The notes beneath the pieces were generated by a model that worked only from the letters and a program-made list of their open reading frames with translations, was not told where the DNA came from and searched no databases. A program made the position numbers and the translations under genes. A stretch of DNA of 64,000 nt from Ceratobasidium sp. AG-K. Taxonomy: Eukaryota; Basidiomycota; Agaricomycetes; Cantharellales; Ceratobasidiaceae. Positions 35,156-45,561 of the stretch are shown piece after piece. The stretch is from contig JAWNGF010000015.1 of assembly GCA_037039685.1 (NCBI GenBank), forward strand, positions 1,131,001 to 1,195,000, in the 5' to 3' direction. Numbering within the stretch: position 1 is the stretch's first letter; the number at the start of each line of letters is the position of its first letter.

Positions 35156-35199
35156 TATGTGTGCTAAATTGGTGTGCTCAGGAGACTTGTGTAGTCCTG

Positions 35200-35571
35200 T
35201 AGCTCTGCTGCAACTTTAGCCACAGCACAACACCTGTCCCTCAAGTGGCATGGGGCAACATGCAAATTTGCAAGCAGCTCAAATAAATTTCAATAATGTA
35301 ACTCTACCACTTCTACTGATGAGCCAACTGCCCAATGTCTATGCCTACAGAGGTATGAGGCAACTTTCCATATTTTTCTCATTTTTAAAACCAGAGCCCC
35401 ATAGTGCATGTCAAGATTATGACCCACCAGTGCAAACCCAAAAAAGAGATGCACAGCCACTCTGATTGGATCTTGGCCCTACAATGTTGGAAAATACTGG
35501 GAACATCCTGGAAATTTGTATACATAGACTATAACTGGTTATCTACAAGTTATACTAACGCAGTTAAGCTA
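35200..35571. other. Spacer between foldback element and chromovirus A
   Basis: About 370 bases of CpG-poor sequence with nothing recognisable; it ends with the target-site copy CCTGA (35572-35576). Confidence 0.4.
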
Positions 35572-35576
35572 CCTGA

Positions 35577-36075
35577 TGTTGCAACCTGCTAATGCCTATG
35601 GTTGATGACTGCTAATGGCCTTTGAGATGTGAGAACAATATGTGATAAGTCTTCTAAGACTCTATCACTAAGGTGGACAAATGCTAGTCTTGTCAGTACA
35701 AGTTGCTAGCTCCTAAGTCCAAGTGGCTGCGCTAAAGGCTAAGTAGCCAAGTGCCTCTGATCACACTGCAGGGAGAGTTGACAAGGCAAAGCAAGCTGGG
35801 GATGCCCATGCTTGCAAGCCAGTATATATACACAGAAAAACAGGTGAGTCATAGTAAATACATGAGTCACACATCTGAGTCAAAGTCCGAGTCATGAAGG
35901 GGGCTGCACAGGCCAGCCAATAGAAAACAGCATGAGTCATATGACTCATGGTAACACATCATCCATACACCTTACTAAACAAGGGAGAGGGCACAGCAAA
36001 GAGAAGGGGTGCTAAAGGTGCCGGTACAAGCCACAAGTCTGCAAACAGAGACAGAGGGAGGGATGGGTCACAACA
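35577..36075 (-). repeat. 3' LTR of chromovirus A
   Basis: 499 bases, TGTTGCAACC...GTCACAACA as written on the plus strand. It contains a TATATATA box complement near 35825, GCAAAGCAAGCT at 35786-35797, several TGAGTCA motifs and an 18-base palindrome ATGAGTCATATGACTCAT at 35932-35949. Confidence 0.93.
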
Positions 36076-36115
36076 TTGCCCCCCCACAAAGGCAAGTGTA
36101 GTGGAGCACACTCAC

Positions 36116-37287
36116 CTATTTGCAGGCAACCCATTCCTTCAATTCCAACCACCCAACACGTTCCGCCAGAGTGCGCATGTCCACCTCAAGGACCTTGTTC
36201 ATTTGGTCCCATTTTTCTTGGTAGAGGCGGTCGAGCTCCTCTTGGTGGAGTTGTTGTATGTGCTTGAGTTCTGCCGTTTCCCACTTGGACCATTGTTCTT
36301 GTCTATGGTCAAGCCACTTGTTGAGCTGCTCGCCTGACCAAGATCCGCACTGAACAAGGCGCTAGGCCTCAAGGACATTGGCATCACATGGCATTTGATT
36401 GCCTGGGGGGTGTGGTTCCATGTTGCCAATGGTGTTGCCAATGTCAGTGATGAGGGCCTCGATGTTTGCTCAGGCCTTGTCCCATGTGGCCTCCCATTCT
36501 CGTTCCATTTGTTCAGCCTCCTCATTGGTGATATGGGGAGGGGCAGCAATGTCATTCCTGTTCTCAGAACTTGGAGGTGCAGGGGGGCCTTTGACGACTT
36601 CCTCCCTGACATCTTCCATTGGCTGTCCTGCCAGGTTGACATGGCCACTTCCATTGGTGCCTTTTGACCAGTCGATGGCATTGAAGGGGGGATTGTCTCT
36701 TGGGTAAGTGCTTGTTGGGACTGGTAGATGTTCAAACTCATATTCCAAGGGCCATCCTGACTCAAAGTCTTTAGCGCATGGGCACCACCAGATTCCTTCC
36801 TCATTGCAGTGTCCATTGGTGGAGGCAAGGCGAGGGTCTTCCTCCCGCTTGAACCACAGATTCCCTTCCCACTTGTAGCCTGTGTCACGGTTCCATGCGT
36901 CCACACTTTTGAGGATGATGTCATGTACTGTGAGGCCAATGCAGCCGCGGCAGTGGTAGTACTTGCTGCAGCCAATGTTGGTTGGGTTGGATGGTCAGCT
37001 GTTGGGGTGGCTGACCCAGAGTAGGGAGCCAAGGTGGGGGATGATGAGGGACTTGCATTGTTTGTCCCACTTGATTGTTGCCCGTTCTCAAAGGGGAATG
37101 TACCCCAATTGGACGCCTGGTTCAAGTGCCTCAGAAAGGGCCTTGGCCTCATTGAGGAACCAGGGGGCGGTGTCCCGGTTGTTGACAGCAAATTTGCCTG
37201 GTCCAGCAAGCTTGATGGCCTTTCCATAGGCCCTAGCTTTCTTGTAGGTGGGACCCTGGAGATGGTGGAGGTGCAAGCAGCAGGCAT
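36116..37287 (-). pseudogene. Chromovirus A extra ORF downstream of pol (ORF3)
   Basis: Starts MPAACTSTISRV at 37287, overlapping the pol 3' end. A frame change early on leads into the coding frame (LQGPTYKKARAYGKAIKLAGPGKF). TGA stops at about 37086 and 37019 follow, then CRGCIGLTVHDIILKS (about 36900-36950), a Trp/Glu-rich middle (YKWEGNLWFKREED) and a C-terminal coiled-coil-like tail (HQEELDRLYQEKWDQMNKVLE) ending at TAG 36116. It matches chromovirus B ORF3 in position, in the MPA..STI start, in L(E/Q)GP and in the CRGC motif. No known family was recognised. A 362-codon frame over the same bases is low-complexity and out of frame with these motifs. Confidence 0.6.
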
Positions 37288-38325
37288 GTCTGGTAAGAGG
37301 AGAAAGGGTTTTTTGAAAGGTGGGGAGCGTTTGGCAGTGAACTAGTAGTAGTTGGCTGAAAAGCTGGAGTGATGATTTCTGCCGCCTTTCCCTTCACCTT
37401 TTTGTACTCAGAGGGGGTAAAATTCAGAGGAAGTGGACTGGTAGGAAAGTCCCTTTGGAACTTCCTCATGACATGAGTCAGTTTGGCAAAGTTTTCTGCT
37501 GGTTCTTCTGTATCTTCCAGGGGACTATATCCTTTCCATCTGATGCGGTATTTCAGCCCATCGGGGTCTTGGTGCCAATCTATGATTTTTTCGACTTCAT
37601 ACTCTTCTTTGCCTTCTTCAGTGGTGATCGGCGGGGGTCAGGGCTGATTTTGTTGGAAGTCTAGATGTTCAGTATAGGGTGTCAGCATGTTTCCATGGAA
37701 GATGTTGTGGATACGCATGGTCTTGGGAAGATCAAGTTGGTAGGCATGTGAAGATATTTGCTTTCTCACAACAAAGGGGCCTGTTTCCTTGTCATCAAGT
37801 TTCTTGCTTGGGCGTCTTGTGGTGATGTTGGTAGTCAAGAGCCAGACATTGTCCCCTTCCTTGTATTGTGTTTTAGGGGTCTCTTCCCTTGATTGATGAT
37901 ATTCCATCAGAGCCTTTGTTTCCTCCCACACTGCCTCCATATCCTTTGTCCATTTGTCTCCTTCTGGGCAGCGAGTCACATAGTCCTTGATAGACCATTT
38001 GGGAGTCATGCCATAGATGACTTCAAAGGGGGATTTGTTTGTAACTTGGTTTTTGTGGTTGTTGTGACAGAATTCCACAATGGGTAACCATTTTGCCCAA
38101 TCATCCTGCTTGTGATTTCCAAAGATGCATATTCATCCTTCAAGCCACTGGTTTGTTCTCTCCACCAAGCCGTCTGTTTCAGGGTGGAAAGCAGTGGAGA
38201 ATGTCCCTTGGATTCCTAGCCACTTGTAGACTGCTTCTAAGAAGTGTGATTTGAAGGTGGTTCCTCTATCCAAAACAGTGGTTTTGGGGAACCCATGAAG
38301 ACACCACATTTCCTTCACAAAGATA
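37233..38325 (-). pseudogene. Chromovirus A pol, 3' part: integrase C-terminus and chromodomain
   Basis: Continues the integrase after the B insertion: KEMWCLHGFPKTTVLDRGTT with the catalytic Asp, FHPETDGLVERTNQWLEG with the catalytic Glu, SPFEVIYGMTP, a GPFVV/LDLPKTMRIHNIFHGNML module and a chromodomain (EYEVEKIIDWHQ, YRIRWKGYSPLEDTEEP, about 37480-37600). Stops interrupt at about 38133 and 37638, the latter TGA where related elements have Arg. The frame ends at 37233, overlapping ORF3. The chromodomain suggests targeting to methylated histone chromatin. Confidence 0.85.
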
Positions 38326-38782
38326 TGTCGTGAGCCAGCTCACTCCATCGGACTCGACTGTTGTCTCGCCCGCCTGTCCCCCTCTTTTGTGTTGTGTTCC
38401 GTTTCTGTTTGCCGCATTGCCACCTTCTTGTGGTTATTCTGTTACATTGTGTAACGCGGCTGTGCTTTATACGAGTCATGTCTGTTCATACAGCATGACT
38501 CACATGGACACTCCTGACTGGCTGTTTCTGTATGACTCGTGTGGCTGCGCCTTGTATGACTCGACCTCTTTGTGAATATATATAGAGGACCAACAAGCCT
38601 GGTAACCCCAGCTTGTTTTGTCTCGTCAAAACATCCCCTCAGAGTGACACTTAGAACCACCCCTACCCTCAAGAGCCTACAGACGCTTAAGTGTGTTGCG
38701 GTTCAAGAGGTCACTTAGGTCTTAGTGCCGTCCACTCTCCATCGCGGCCTGTCTCACAGCCACTTAGAAGAAGCTTACGACA
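38326..38782 (+). repeat. 5' LTR of chromovirus B
   Basis: Starts TGTCGTGAGCC and ends TTACGACA. It contains TATATATA at about 38577, the presumed transcript start AGCTTGTTTTGT at 38610-38621, one TGACTCA and several TGACTCG/CGAGTCA motifs upstream. Confidence 0.95.
38610..38621 (+). promoter_or_regulatory. Presumed RNA 5' end / self-primer, chromovirus B
   Basis: AGCTTGTTTTGT, about 30 bases downstream of the TATA box. It is exactly complementary to the sequence two bases after the 5' LTR (38785-38796). Confidence 0.6.
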
Positions 38783-38784
38783 TT

Positions 38785-38796
38785 ACAAAACAAGCT
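38785..38796 (+). promoter_or_regulatory. Primer-binding site, chromovirus B (self-priming type)
   Basis: ACAAAACAAGCT follows the LTR after a TT spacer. It pairs over 12 bases with 38610-38621. It does not begin with the TGG expected for a tRNA primer-binding site. Confidence 0.65.
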
Positions 38797-38811
38797 TAAC
38801 AACATACAAAC

Positions 38812-40812
38812 ATGTCTATCCAAGAAGACGGAGGATCACGCCCCTCATCCACTATATCAACAAGAAGAGGACCCAGTCGGGCAGCAAGGCCTACAGGATC
38901 ACTAAACGAGCAAGATATCGCACAAATTCAAGCGGGAGGCCCTGCCCGATCACGCTCCCAAAGCCAAACATCAATGCCGGGAGCTTTTGGCATCGCTGAC
39001 ATGACAACTGTACAAGAGGAAGAAGCCACTATCACGAACAGGGAACCAGGAGATCTCACAAATGACCCCACTCCGGCTGCAATTCGTATTTCAACTGGAA
39101 GTCCAGGACCATCACGTCCCTTGTGGCCACTAGGGACTAGGAGACAATTCTTCTCTCCCCAACCTGAAGCTCATGGGGGCGTGTCACTTGTCCCCATTAG
39201 ACCTCCTCCTACACCACACATCCCCAATGTCCCCACAGTTCCCCAAATTGGAGGAACCATCACCAACGCAGGACCAATTCCAGTGGCTTCCCAGCCAGTC
39301 ACACCAGCAATTCCAGCACCACCATATGTTCCACAGGGTTACTCCGGGCAACCAGCTCCGGTACAACAAAGCACCGGCGATCCAGGAAGCTCGAGTTCAA
39401 GTTCCAGCTCTAGCAGCAGGACTGTGATCAGTAACCTAGACGACCTGGACGACCTTCTAGAAGGAAGACACAACGCCACCCTTAGGGTTATAGACGGAAT
39501 GAGAGTCACTATAGATCGAAGACTTAGCGGCCTAGAACAGGCCACACAAGTACTAGCAAACAACCAGCAGATCTTTAACGATTCCATCAACACCCTACAA
39601 GGCACCTTGACGGACATTCTGAACTCGGCAAGAAATGGCGAACACAATTCTTTCCTAGTTGGTCAAGACGTGACCCGCCTTCGAAATGAGGTTACCAACA
39701 CTCAGGGACTAGTGAACAATATACGCGAAGAACTCAACACCACCAGACAAGGGCAACTTGAGTGGAACGAGGCAGTAACACAAGGACTAGAAACCTTACG
39801 ACAGGAAGGAACCTCCTTCACTACCAAAATCACAGAAGTCCAGGAAACGATCAACAACATGCGAGAAGAAATGGACGAAGCATCCCTGCACGGGATCCCC
39901 TCCAGGCGATCAAATTCTCCACCACATCCAGACGCAGAATCTACCAGGATCGACGAATTAGAACTAAGAATCCAACGACTGACCGAGAACCCAAACATCG
40001 GCAGCGGACCACGGCGTCCCAAGGTGACCCGGCCAGAAGCCTTTGACGGAAAGAAAGGAGAAGGCGCCGAAATGTTCATCACACAAATGGAGAGTTACTT
40101 CTTACGTCTAGGCGATCAATACACTTCCAATGAAGAAAGAATCCGCGAAGCTCTAGCAAACTTCAAATCCGAGAACAAGGCCGCCACTCACTGGGCACAA
40201 GTACTCTTACGATCGCTTAACCAAAGGGAAAATAACCAAAACCTTGCCTCATGGGAAAGCTTCAAGACACACTTCATGGAACAATTTAGCGACCCTAACA
40301 AAAAGGCAAAGGCCGAAATCGATATTCGGAAGTGCAAGCAGATCAATTTGGTAGCAAATTATGCTTCTGAGTTCCGTTACTTATTGGTCGATGTCAACTG
40401 GGGACAGGAAGCGCTGATCAACCAATTCAAAGAAGGACTGAAGCCTGAAGTTAAGACCGAACTAGCGCGATTCGAATTGACCCTGATTAACGAGGATGGA
40501 ACGGAGCGGGAGCTGTCACTAGACCGGTGGATCTCTATCGCAATCTCCATTGACCAGAAATTGCAGCAAATCAAGACCTCTACAGGGAAGAAGACACCTC
40601 AAGCAACCACTAGCGGACAACCCTCTACAAAGCAGCTACCCGACAAAGTTTACAAAGCTAGGATAGCAACCAACCGCTGCCTAAAATGCGGACAGGAAGG
40701 ACACCGCTCATTCAAATGCTCATCCAAGGAATGGATAACGACGGAACCCAGTGTTAAAGGAAGGGAGGCAACAATCGAAGAAGACTCGGGAAAAGAAGGG
40801 GTCTCCCTCTAA
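38812..40812 (+). CDS. Chromovirus B Gag
   Basis: 666-residue open frame beginning 29 bases after the LTR. The N-terminal part is Ser/Pro/Gly-rich, then a long coiled-coil region (about residues 200-390), a capsid-like retrotransposon Gag domain (AFDGKKGEGAEMFITQMESYF, ATHWAQVLL, WESFKTHFMEQFSDPNKKAKAE, about residues 405-520), and a CCHC zinc knuckle near the C-terminus (CLKCGQEGHRSFKC, spacing CX2CX4HX4C). It forms the particle that packages element RNA. No internal stops. Pol follows in a different frame after two bases, so Pol needs a frameshift or reinitiation. Confidence 0.93.
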   Translation: MSIQEDGGSRPSSTISTRRGPSRAARPTGSLNEQDIAQIQAGGPARSRSQSQTSMPGAFGIADMTTVQEEEATITNREPGDLTNDPTPAAIRISTGSPGPSRPLWPLGTRRQFFSPQPEAHGGVSLVPIRPPPTPHIPNVPTVPQIGGTITNAGPIPVASQPVTPAIPAPPYVPQGYSGQPAPVQQSTGDPGSSSSSSSSSSRTVISNLDDLDDLLEGRHNATLRVIDGMRVTIDRRLSGLEQATQVLANNQQIFNDSINTLQGTLTDILNSARNGEHNSFLVGQDVTRLRNEVTNTQGLVNNIREELNTTRQGQLEWNEAVTQGLETLRQEGTSFTTKITEVQETINNMREEMDEASLHGIPSRRSNSPPHPDAESTRIDELELRIQRLTENPNIGSGPRRPKVTRPEAFDGKKGEGAEMFITQMESYFLRLGDQYTSNEERIREALANFKSENKAATHWAQVLLRSLNQRENNQNLASWESFKTHFMEQFSDPNKKAKAEIDIRKCKQINLVANYASEFRYLLVDVNWGQEALINQFKEGLKPEVKTELARFELTLINEDGTERELSLDRWISIAISIDQKLQQIKTSTGKKTPQATTSGQPSTKQLPDKVYKARIATNRCLKCGQEGHRSFKCSSKEWITTEPSVKGREATIEEDSGKEGVSL

Positions 40813-40814
40813 CT

Positions 40815-43800
40815 GTGTGTGGAGAGACCAAGAAACCGGCAACGGAAACAATGTACTTTAGAGCAACAAATGAATCTACCATTGTTTACGCGAACGTTGC
40901 CGGAATCACAGAACCTATCCCAACCCTCATCGATTCTGGAGCATCAAAGAACTTCCTGGACATTTCTTGGGCTCGATCCAACAACATTCCACTCATAGAA
41001 CTCTCCACTCCTAAAAGAGTAATTGGAATCCAAGGGAAAGAACTCTCTCACCAAATACGTTTCAAAGCAAGGCTGGAACTAGAAGTAGAGGGAAGAACTT
41101 TCAAACAAGTCTTCTTTGCGATGCCTACTGGAGAAACTAAACTTATCCTCGGACTGGAATGGTTAGAAGAGTCGAACCCTGTCATCGATTGGAAAACAAA
41201 GCACATATCATGGCGGACAGAAGCCATTCAAGCAGGGACGGCCTCAATAGACGACCTGCCCGAAGAATTCAAGGAATTTGCCGACGTCTTCAGCAAAGAA
41301 AAATTCAAAAGAATCCCGGATCATCGCCCATACGACTGCGCCATCGACTTCAAGGAAGGAGCTGAACTTCCGAAACCAGCCAGACCTATCCCACTCTCTC
41401 CGGCAGAATCAATTGCACTGAGAGAATACTAGGATGAAGAAATTGCAGCAGGGAAAATCTGACCAAGCAAATCACCCATTGCATCACCTTGCTTCTTCGT
41501 CAAAAAATCGATCGACCCCAAAAACCCAGGGGCGATACGCCAACTACGGCTTGTTCAGGATCTCAGAGGAGTAAACGCCATTACAAAGGACGACAGATTC
41601 CCAATGCCCCTGATGGAAGACCTCTTGGATAAAATCAAGGACGCAAAAATTTTCTCCAAAATCGATTTGCGCATGGGTTTCAACAATATCAGAATTAGGG
41701 AAGGAGACAAATGGAAAACAGCTTTCAGAACAAAAGAAGGACTGTTCGAATATGTTGTCATGCCGTTTGGACTAAAAAACGCGCCCGCCATATTCCAAAG
41801 ATATATGAACCACATCTTCCATGATCTCATCGACGTATGTGTCATAGTATATATCGACGACATCCTGGTCTTCTCTAAGGACAGAAGTCAACATACCGTG
41901 GATGTCAGGAAAGTGCTAAAAATCTTGCTGGAAGAAAATCTATTCGCAAAGCTTCCAAAATGCGAATTCTTTGTCACCAAATTGACATATACTGGACTTG
42001 GAATCAGCGATTCAGGCATCTCAATGGAGGAAGAAAAAGTCAAGGCAATAAAGGAATGGAAGGAACCGAGAACGGTCAAACAAGTTCAGGCGTTCCTAGG
42101 ATTCGCAAATTTCTACAGAAGATTCGTCCCAAATTTCAGCCGTTTAGCAAAGCCCCTGACAACCTTAACAAGAAAGGAGAACAAATGGGAATGGGGAAAC
42201 AATCAACAGGAAGCTTTTGAGGCTCTAAAAACGGAAATCAGCAAAGAACCTACTCTACACCATCCAAATCCTAACAAACCCTTTTTCCTGGAAACAGATG
42301 CAAGTGGAGTAGCAATGGGAGCAATCTTGTCACAAAGACAAGACGACAGCTACTTACACCCTATTGCTTTTTTTTCAAAGTCTTTTAACGAGGCTCAACT
42401 GAACTACGACGTCCACAATAAAGAACTTATGGCTATCATAGAATCTTTAACACATTGGAGGCTATACCTTGAAGGAACAAGGGACCCTATCACCATCTAC
42501 ACCGATCATAGGAACCTACAATTCTGGAAGGAAGCAAGAACATTCAACCGTCAACACGCAAGATGGCACCAATTGCTTGCTTCCTATAACTTTGACATCA
42601 TATATCGCCCTGGAATCCTGTCATCAAAACCGGACCTGTTGTCAAGACGATCAGACCATGAGGATATCCCGACGCCCGAACAAGTTATGATATCTGTCGA
42701 AAAATTCAAAGGATTTGTGGGACAGATAGACACAAACATCATAGAGTCTATCAGGGAGGCTCAGGAAACAGATGAAGGATTGGCACAAATCAAAGAAATC
42801 TGCAAATCAAGGGAAACGCTACCAAAAACCCTACAACACAGCGCAAGGGATTATGATTTCAAGGAGGGACTATTATGATTCAAGGGAAGGATCTACGTAC
42901 CAGAAGATAAGGAAGCCAGACTGGCCATCATGCGGATCCACCACGACTCAAAAATCGCGGGACATCAAGGACAGGCTAGAACACTGGAACTAATATCAAG
43001 AAGATACTTTTGGCCAGGAATGAAGCAAAGCATAAACAGATACGTGGATTCCTGTGAGACCTGCCAACGGACAAAGGGATCAAAGCAAATAGTACCGATC
43101 AAGCCTCTAGAGATTCCAGAAGGACCGTGGGAAGACATAGCGTTCGACTTCGTAGTGAAGTTGCCAAAATCCAGAGGATCAGATAGCATCTTAGTAGTGG
43201 TGGACCGATTCTCAAGAATGGCACACTTCATACCCTGCAAAGAATCCCACACGGCAACCGACCTTGCAAATCTTTTCATCACGAATGTCTGGAAACTGCA
43301 TGGTTTTCCAAAGAGCACAATCTCAGACCGAGGAACCACTTTCAATTCCAAACTTATGAAAGCCATTTATGAAAAAATTGGAACTAACCCAGGTTTCAGC
43401 ACTGCCTACCACCCCCAAACAGATGGAGTAACGGAGAGAATCAATCAATGGATGGAAGGCTGGTTACGATCGTTTGTCAATTACCGGCAGGATGATTGGG
43501 CGGACTTATTACCGATTGCGGAATTCAGCTATAATCTACAGAAGCACCGCGTAACAGGTAGTTCCCCTTTCAAAATTGTCTACGGGAGGGAACCACTGTG
43601 GAACATCTCAGCAGAAGAATCGGCGGTTCCAGAAGCAAACAACATCACAGAAAAATGGCGCAAAATCCACGACGAAGCAATTGCATCAATGGAAACCCAA
43701 AGGCTCCCAGAAGAAGGACCAAAGAACGAGTACCAAGAAGGAGATCTAGTATGGCTGCTGGGAAAAAACATTCAAACAAAAAGACCGTCGAAGAAACTGG

Positions 43801-44252
43801 ATAACAAAAAGCACGGGCCATTTGTTGTGAAACGAAGAATAGGGTCACACGCTTATGAGCTCGAGGTGCCAGCAACAATGAGGGTGCACCCTGTCTTCCA
43901 CATCGACTTGCTCAGCCCTTACAAAGAAGACACAGAGTTCAGCCGAAACCAACCCCGACCACTGCCGATCATAACAGAAGAAGGGGAAGAAGAATATGAA
44001 GTAGAGAAGATTTTGGACTGGAAGGAGACAAAGGATTGTCTTTTCTACAGGGTCAGATGGAAGGGCTATGGGAGTGAAGAAGACACAGAACAAAGGGCGG
44101 AAGATTTTGGTCACCTGTCGAAAATCATCAAGGACCTTCTACGCCGACACCCCGAAGCTCCCACGCCATCAAACTATGCTCCAGGGAAGATAAAAGGCAG
44201 AAGGGGTGAAACCGGTAGTGCCACTTGCAAAACTTGCTACTATTCCAAGAAA
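40815..44252 (+). pseudogene. Chromovirus B Pol with three nonsense codons
   Basis: A single reading frame carries, in order: aspartic protease (LIDSGASKNFLD, about 40930); reverse transcriptase (FSKIDLRMGFNNI, VMPFGLKNAPAIFQRYM and the active site VYIDDILVF at about 41850); RNase H (FLETDASGVAMGAIL, LEGTRDPITIYTDHRNL); integrase zinc finger (HHDSKIAGHQGQ ... CETCQRTKG) and core (AFDFVVKLPKSRGSD, SDRGTTFNS, YHPQTDGVTERINQWMEG); GPFVV/PVFHIDLLSPY; and a chromodomain (YEVEKILDWKE, FYRVRWKGYGSEEDTE, about 43990-44090). The frame is broken by TAG at 41430, TGA at 41460 and TGA at 42876, each one transition from the codon expected in relatives (TGG or CGA). All catalytic motifs remain. The frame continues beyond the chromodomain, overlapping ORF3. 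Confidence 0.9.
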
Positions 44253-44293
44253 CACCCCCAACTCTACACTTTAAATCTTTTTTGCCCGCTACA

Positions 44294-45058
44294 ATGCCTG
44301 CCATCACCCGCTCCACCATTGTCAACAACCTCACCCGCGTCCTCGAAGGACCCGCCTTTGCCACGGCAAGGATCCTTGACTCCGGGGCCGCCCTCTACGT
44401 CTTCAAGAGGTCGCAACAAGGCTCGGGAAGAATGCACTTCAGGGCCTCGGACGACATCCTTCACTCAGACCTGGGGGAATTCCAGTGGGTCGGAAAGAAA
44501 TGGCCAACACGCATGCAGCTCCTACGGAAGGACATATTCGTCTGTCGAGGGTGCGCCGCATTCCAGGTCTCGGAGGTCGTTCTCCTCTCCACCCACATGC
44601 TTGGGGTGGTCGAATGGGGACAAGAAGGAGCGTACTCGAGCGAGTGGGTACCAGGTTACGACGGAAGACAGCCAACGCTCCGACCTAGATGGAACGATGC
44701 CTGGGACGCCAACTACGAGAAGGACCTGAGCGACTGGAGGATGGAGAGGGGCCGATACCAGAAGGAGAAGATCGACTGGGAACCCTTCTGGTGGAAGAAG
44801 GAGGAGACTGACGTGTCGGCATGGAAGGAGGCAGAGCCCGATGTGCGACAGTGGGACAAGGAGTTCGTGGAGGCTCAGGAAAGGGTTTTGGACTGGTCCA
44901 AAGCCGACTGGACAAAGGAGGAGACATGGGAGGAGTGGGAGAAGTTCTCGGACGAACCGGGGAACACCGTGTTCAATCCCATCGACCTGACCTTGGAGGA
45001 AGATGAGGGACTTGAGGAGTATATGGTGAGGAAAGGGAAGGACTGCGCAGTGCAATAA
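44294..45058 (+). CDS. Chromovirus B extra ORF downstream of pol (ORF3)
   Basis: 254-codon open frame from ATG 44294 (MPAITRSTIVNNLTRVLEGP) to TAA 45056-45058, just before the polypurine tract. It overlaps the pol 3' end in another frame. It has VCRGCAAFQVSEVVLLS at about residues 80-96, followed by a long Trp/Glu/Lys-rich part (WKKEETD, WDKEFVEAQERVLDW, EETWEEWEKF). No signal peptide or membrane helix was seen, so it does not look like an envelope protein. It shares the MPA start, an LEGP segment and the CRGC motif with ORF3 of chromovirus A. Function unknown. Confidence 0.75.
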   Translation: MPAITRSTIVNNLTRVLEGPAFATARILDSGAALYVFKRSQQGSGRMHFRASDDILHSDLGEFQWVGKKWPTRMQLLRKDIFVCRGCAAFQVSEVVLLSTHMLGVVEWGQEGAYSSEWVPGYDGRQPTLRPRWNDAWDANYEKDLSDWRMERGRYQKEKIDWEPFWWKKEETDVSAWKEAEPDVRQWDKEFVEAQERVLDWSKADWTKEETWEEWEKFSDEPGNTVFNPIDLTLEEDEGLEEYMVRKGKDCAVQ

Positions 45059-45099
45059 GTCCATTCAGGTCCCCCAAATGGACTCATAGGGGGGAGTAA

Positions 45100-45556
45100 T
45101 GTCGTGAGCCAGCTCACTCCATTGGACTCGACTGTTGTCTCGCCCGCCTGTCCCCCTCTTTTGTGTTGTGTTCCGTTTCTGTTTGCCGCATTGCCACCTT
45201 CTTGTGGTTATTCTGTTACATTGTGTAACGCGGCTGTGCTTTATACGAGTCATGTCTGTTCATACAGCATGACTCACATGGACACTCCTGACTGGCTGTT
45301 TCTGTATGACTCGTGTGGCTGCGCCTTGTATGACTCGACCTCTTTGTGAATATATATAGAGGACCAACAAGCCTGGTAACCCCAGCTTGTTTTGTCTCGT
45401 CAAAACATCCCCTCAGAGTGACACTTAGAACCACCCCTACCCTCAAGAGCCTACAGACGCTTAAGTGTGTTGCGGTTCAAGAGGTCACTTAGGTCTTAGT
45501 GCCGTCCACTCTCCATCGCGGCCTGTCTCACAGCCACTTAGAAGAAGCTTACGACA
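45100..45556 (+). repeat. 3' LTR of chromovirus B
   Basis: 457 bases, nearly identical to the 5' LTR, and followed by the AGATA target duplication. Confidence 0.95.
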
Positions 45557-45561
45557 AGATA

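Larger units (their letters stand above)
33273..35199. mobile_element. Foldback/MITE element interrupted by a Tc1 transposon
   Basis: The left arm starts CAGGACTACACA at 33273 and the right arm ends with the complement near 35199. The arms of about 110 bases share GAGCACACCAATT, ATACACTATTATATTATGCA and AAATTTCAGCTGGGAGATCC in inverted order. The right arm is split at a TA by the Tc1 element at 33540-35155; removing it restores a foldback element of about 310 bases. The central part (about 33380-33480) is unrelated spacer. Confidence 0.78.
38326..45556 (+). mobile_element. Ty3/gypsy chromovirus B (young, complete)
   Basis: 7231 bases with 457-base LTRs (38326-38782 and 45100-45556) that differ at one position I could find (C/T at base 24). 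A perfect AGATA target duplication lies at 38321-38325 and 45557-45561, inside the integrase of chromovirus A. Internal order is PBS, gag, protease-RT-RNase H-integrase-chromodomain, ORF3 and a polypurine tract (GGGGGGAG, about 45090-45097). It retains many CG dinucleotides, unlike its surroundings. Pol carries three stop codons. Confidence 0.95.

Noticed and set aside
36199..37287. 362-codon Ser/Thr/Pro-rich minus-strand frame in chromovirus A
   Set aside because: Longest frame here, but after its first codons it is out of frame with the motifs shared with chromovirus B ORF3 (LQGP, CRGC); it is open mainly because of composition.
38330..38672. Small open frames on both strands in the chromovirus B LTR, repeated in the other LTR
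   Set aside because: They lie entirely within the LTR promoter and leader and appear twice only because LTRs are duplicated.
41430..42878. Idea that the pol stops in chromovirus B are programmed readthrough sites
   Set aside because: Three separate stops at positions where relatives have Trp or Arg, with no shared context, are better explained by transitions.
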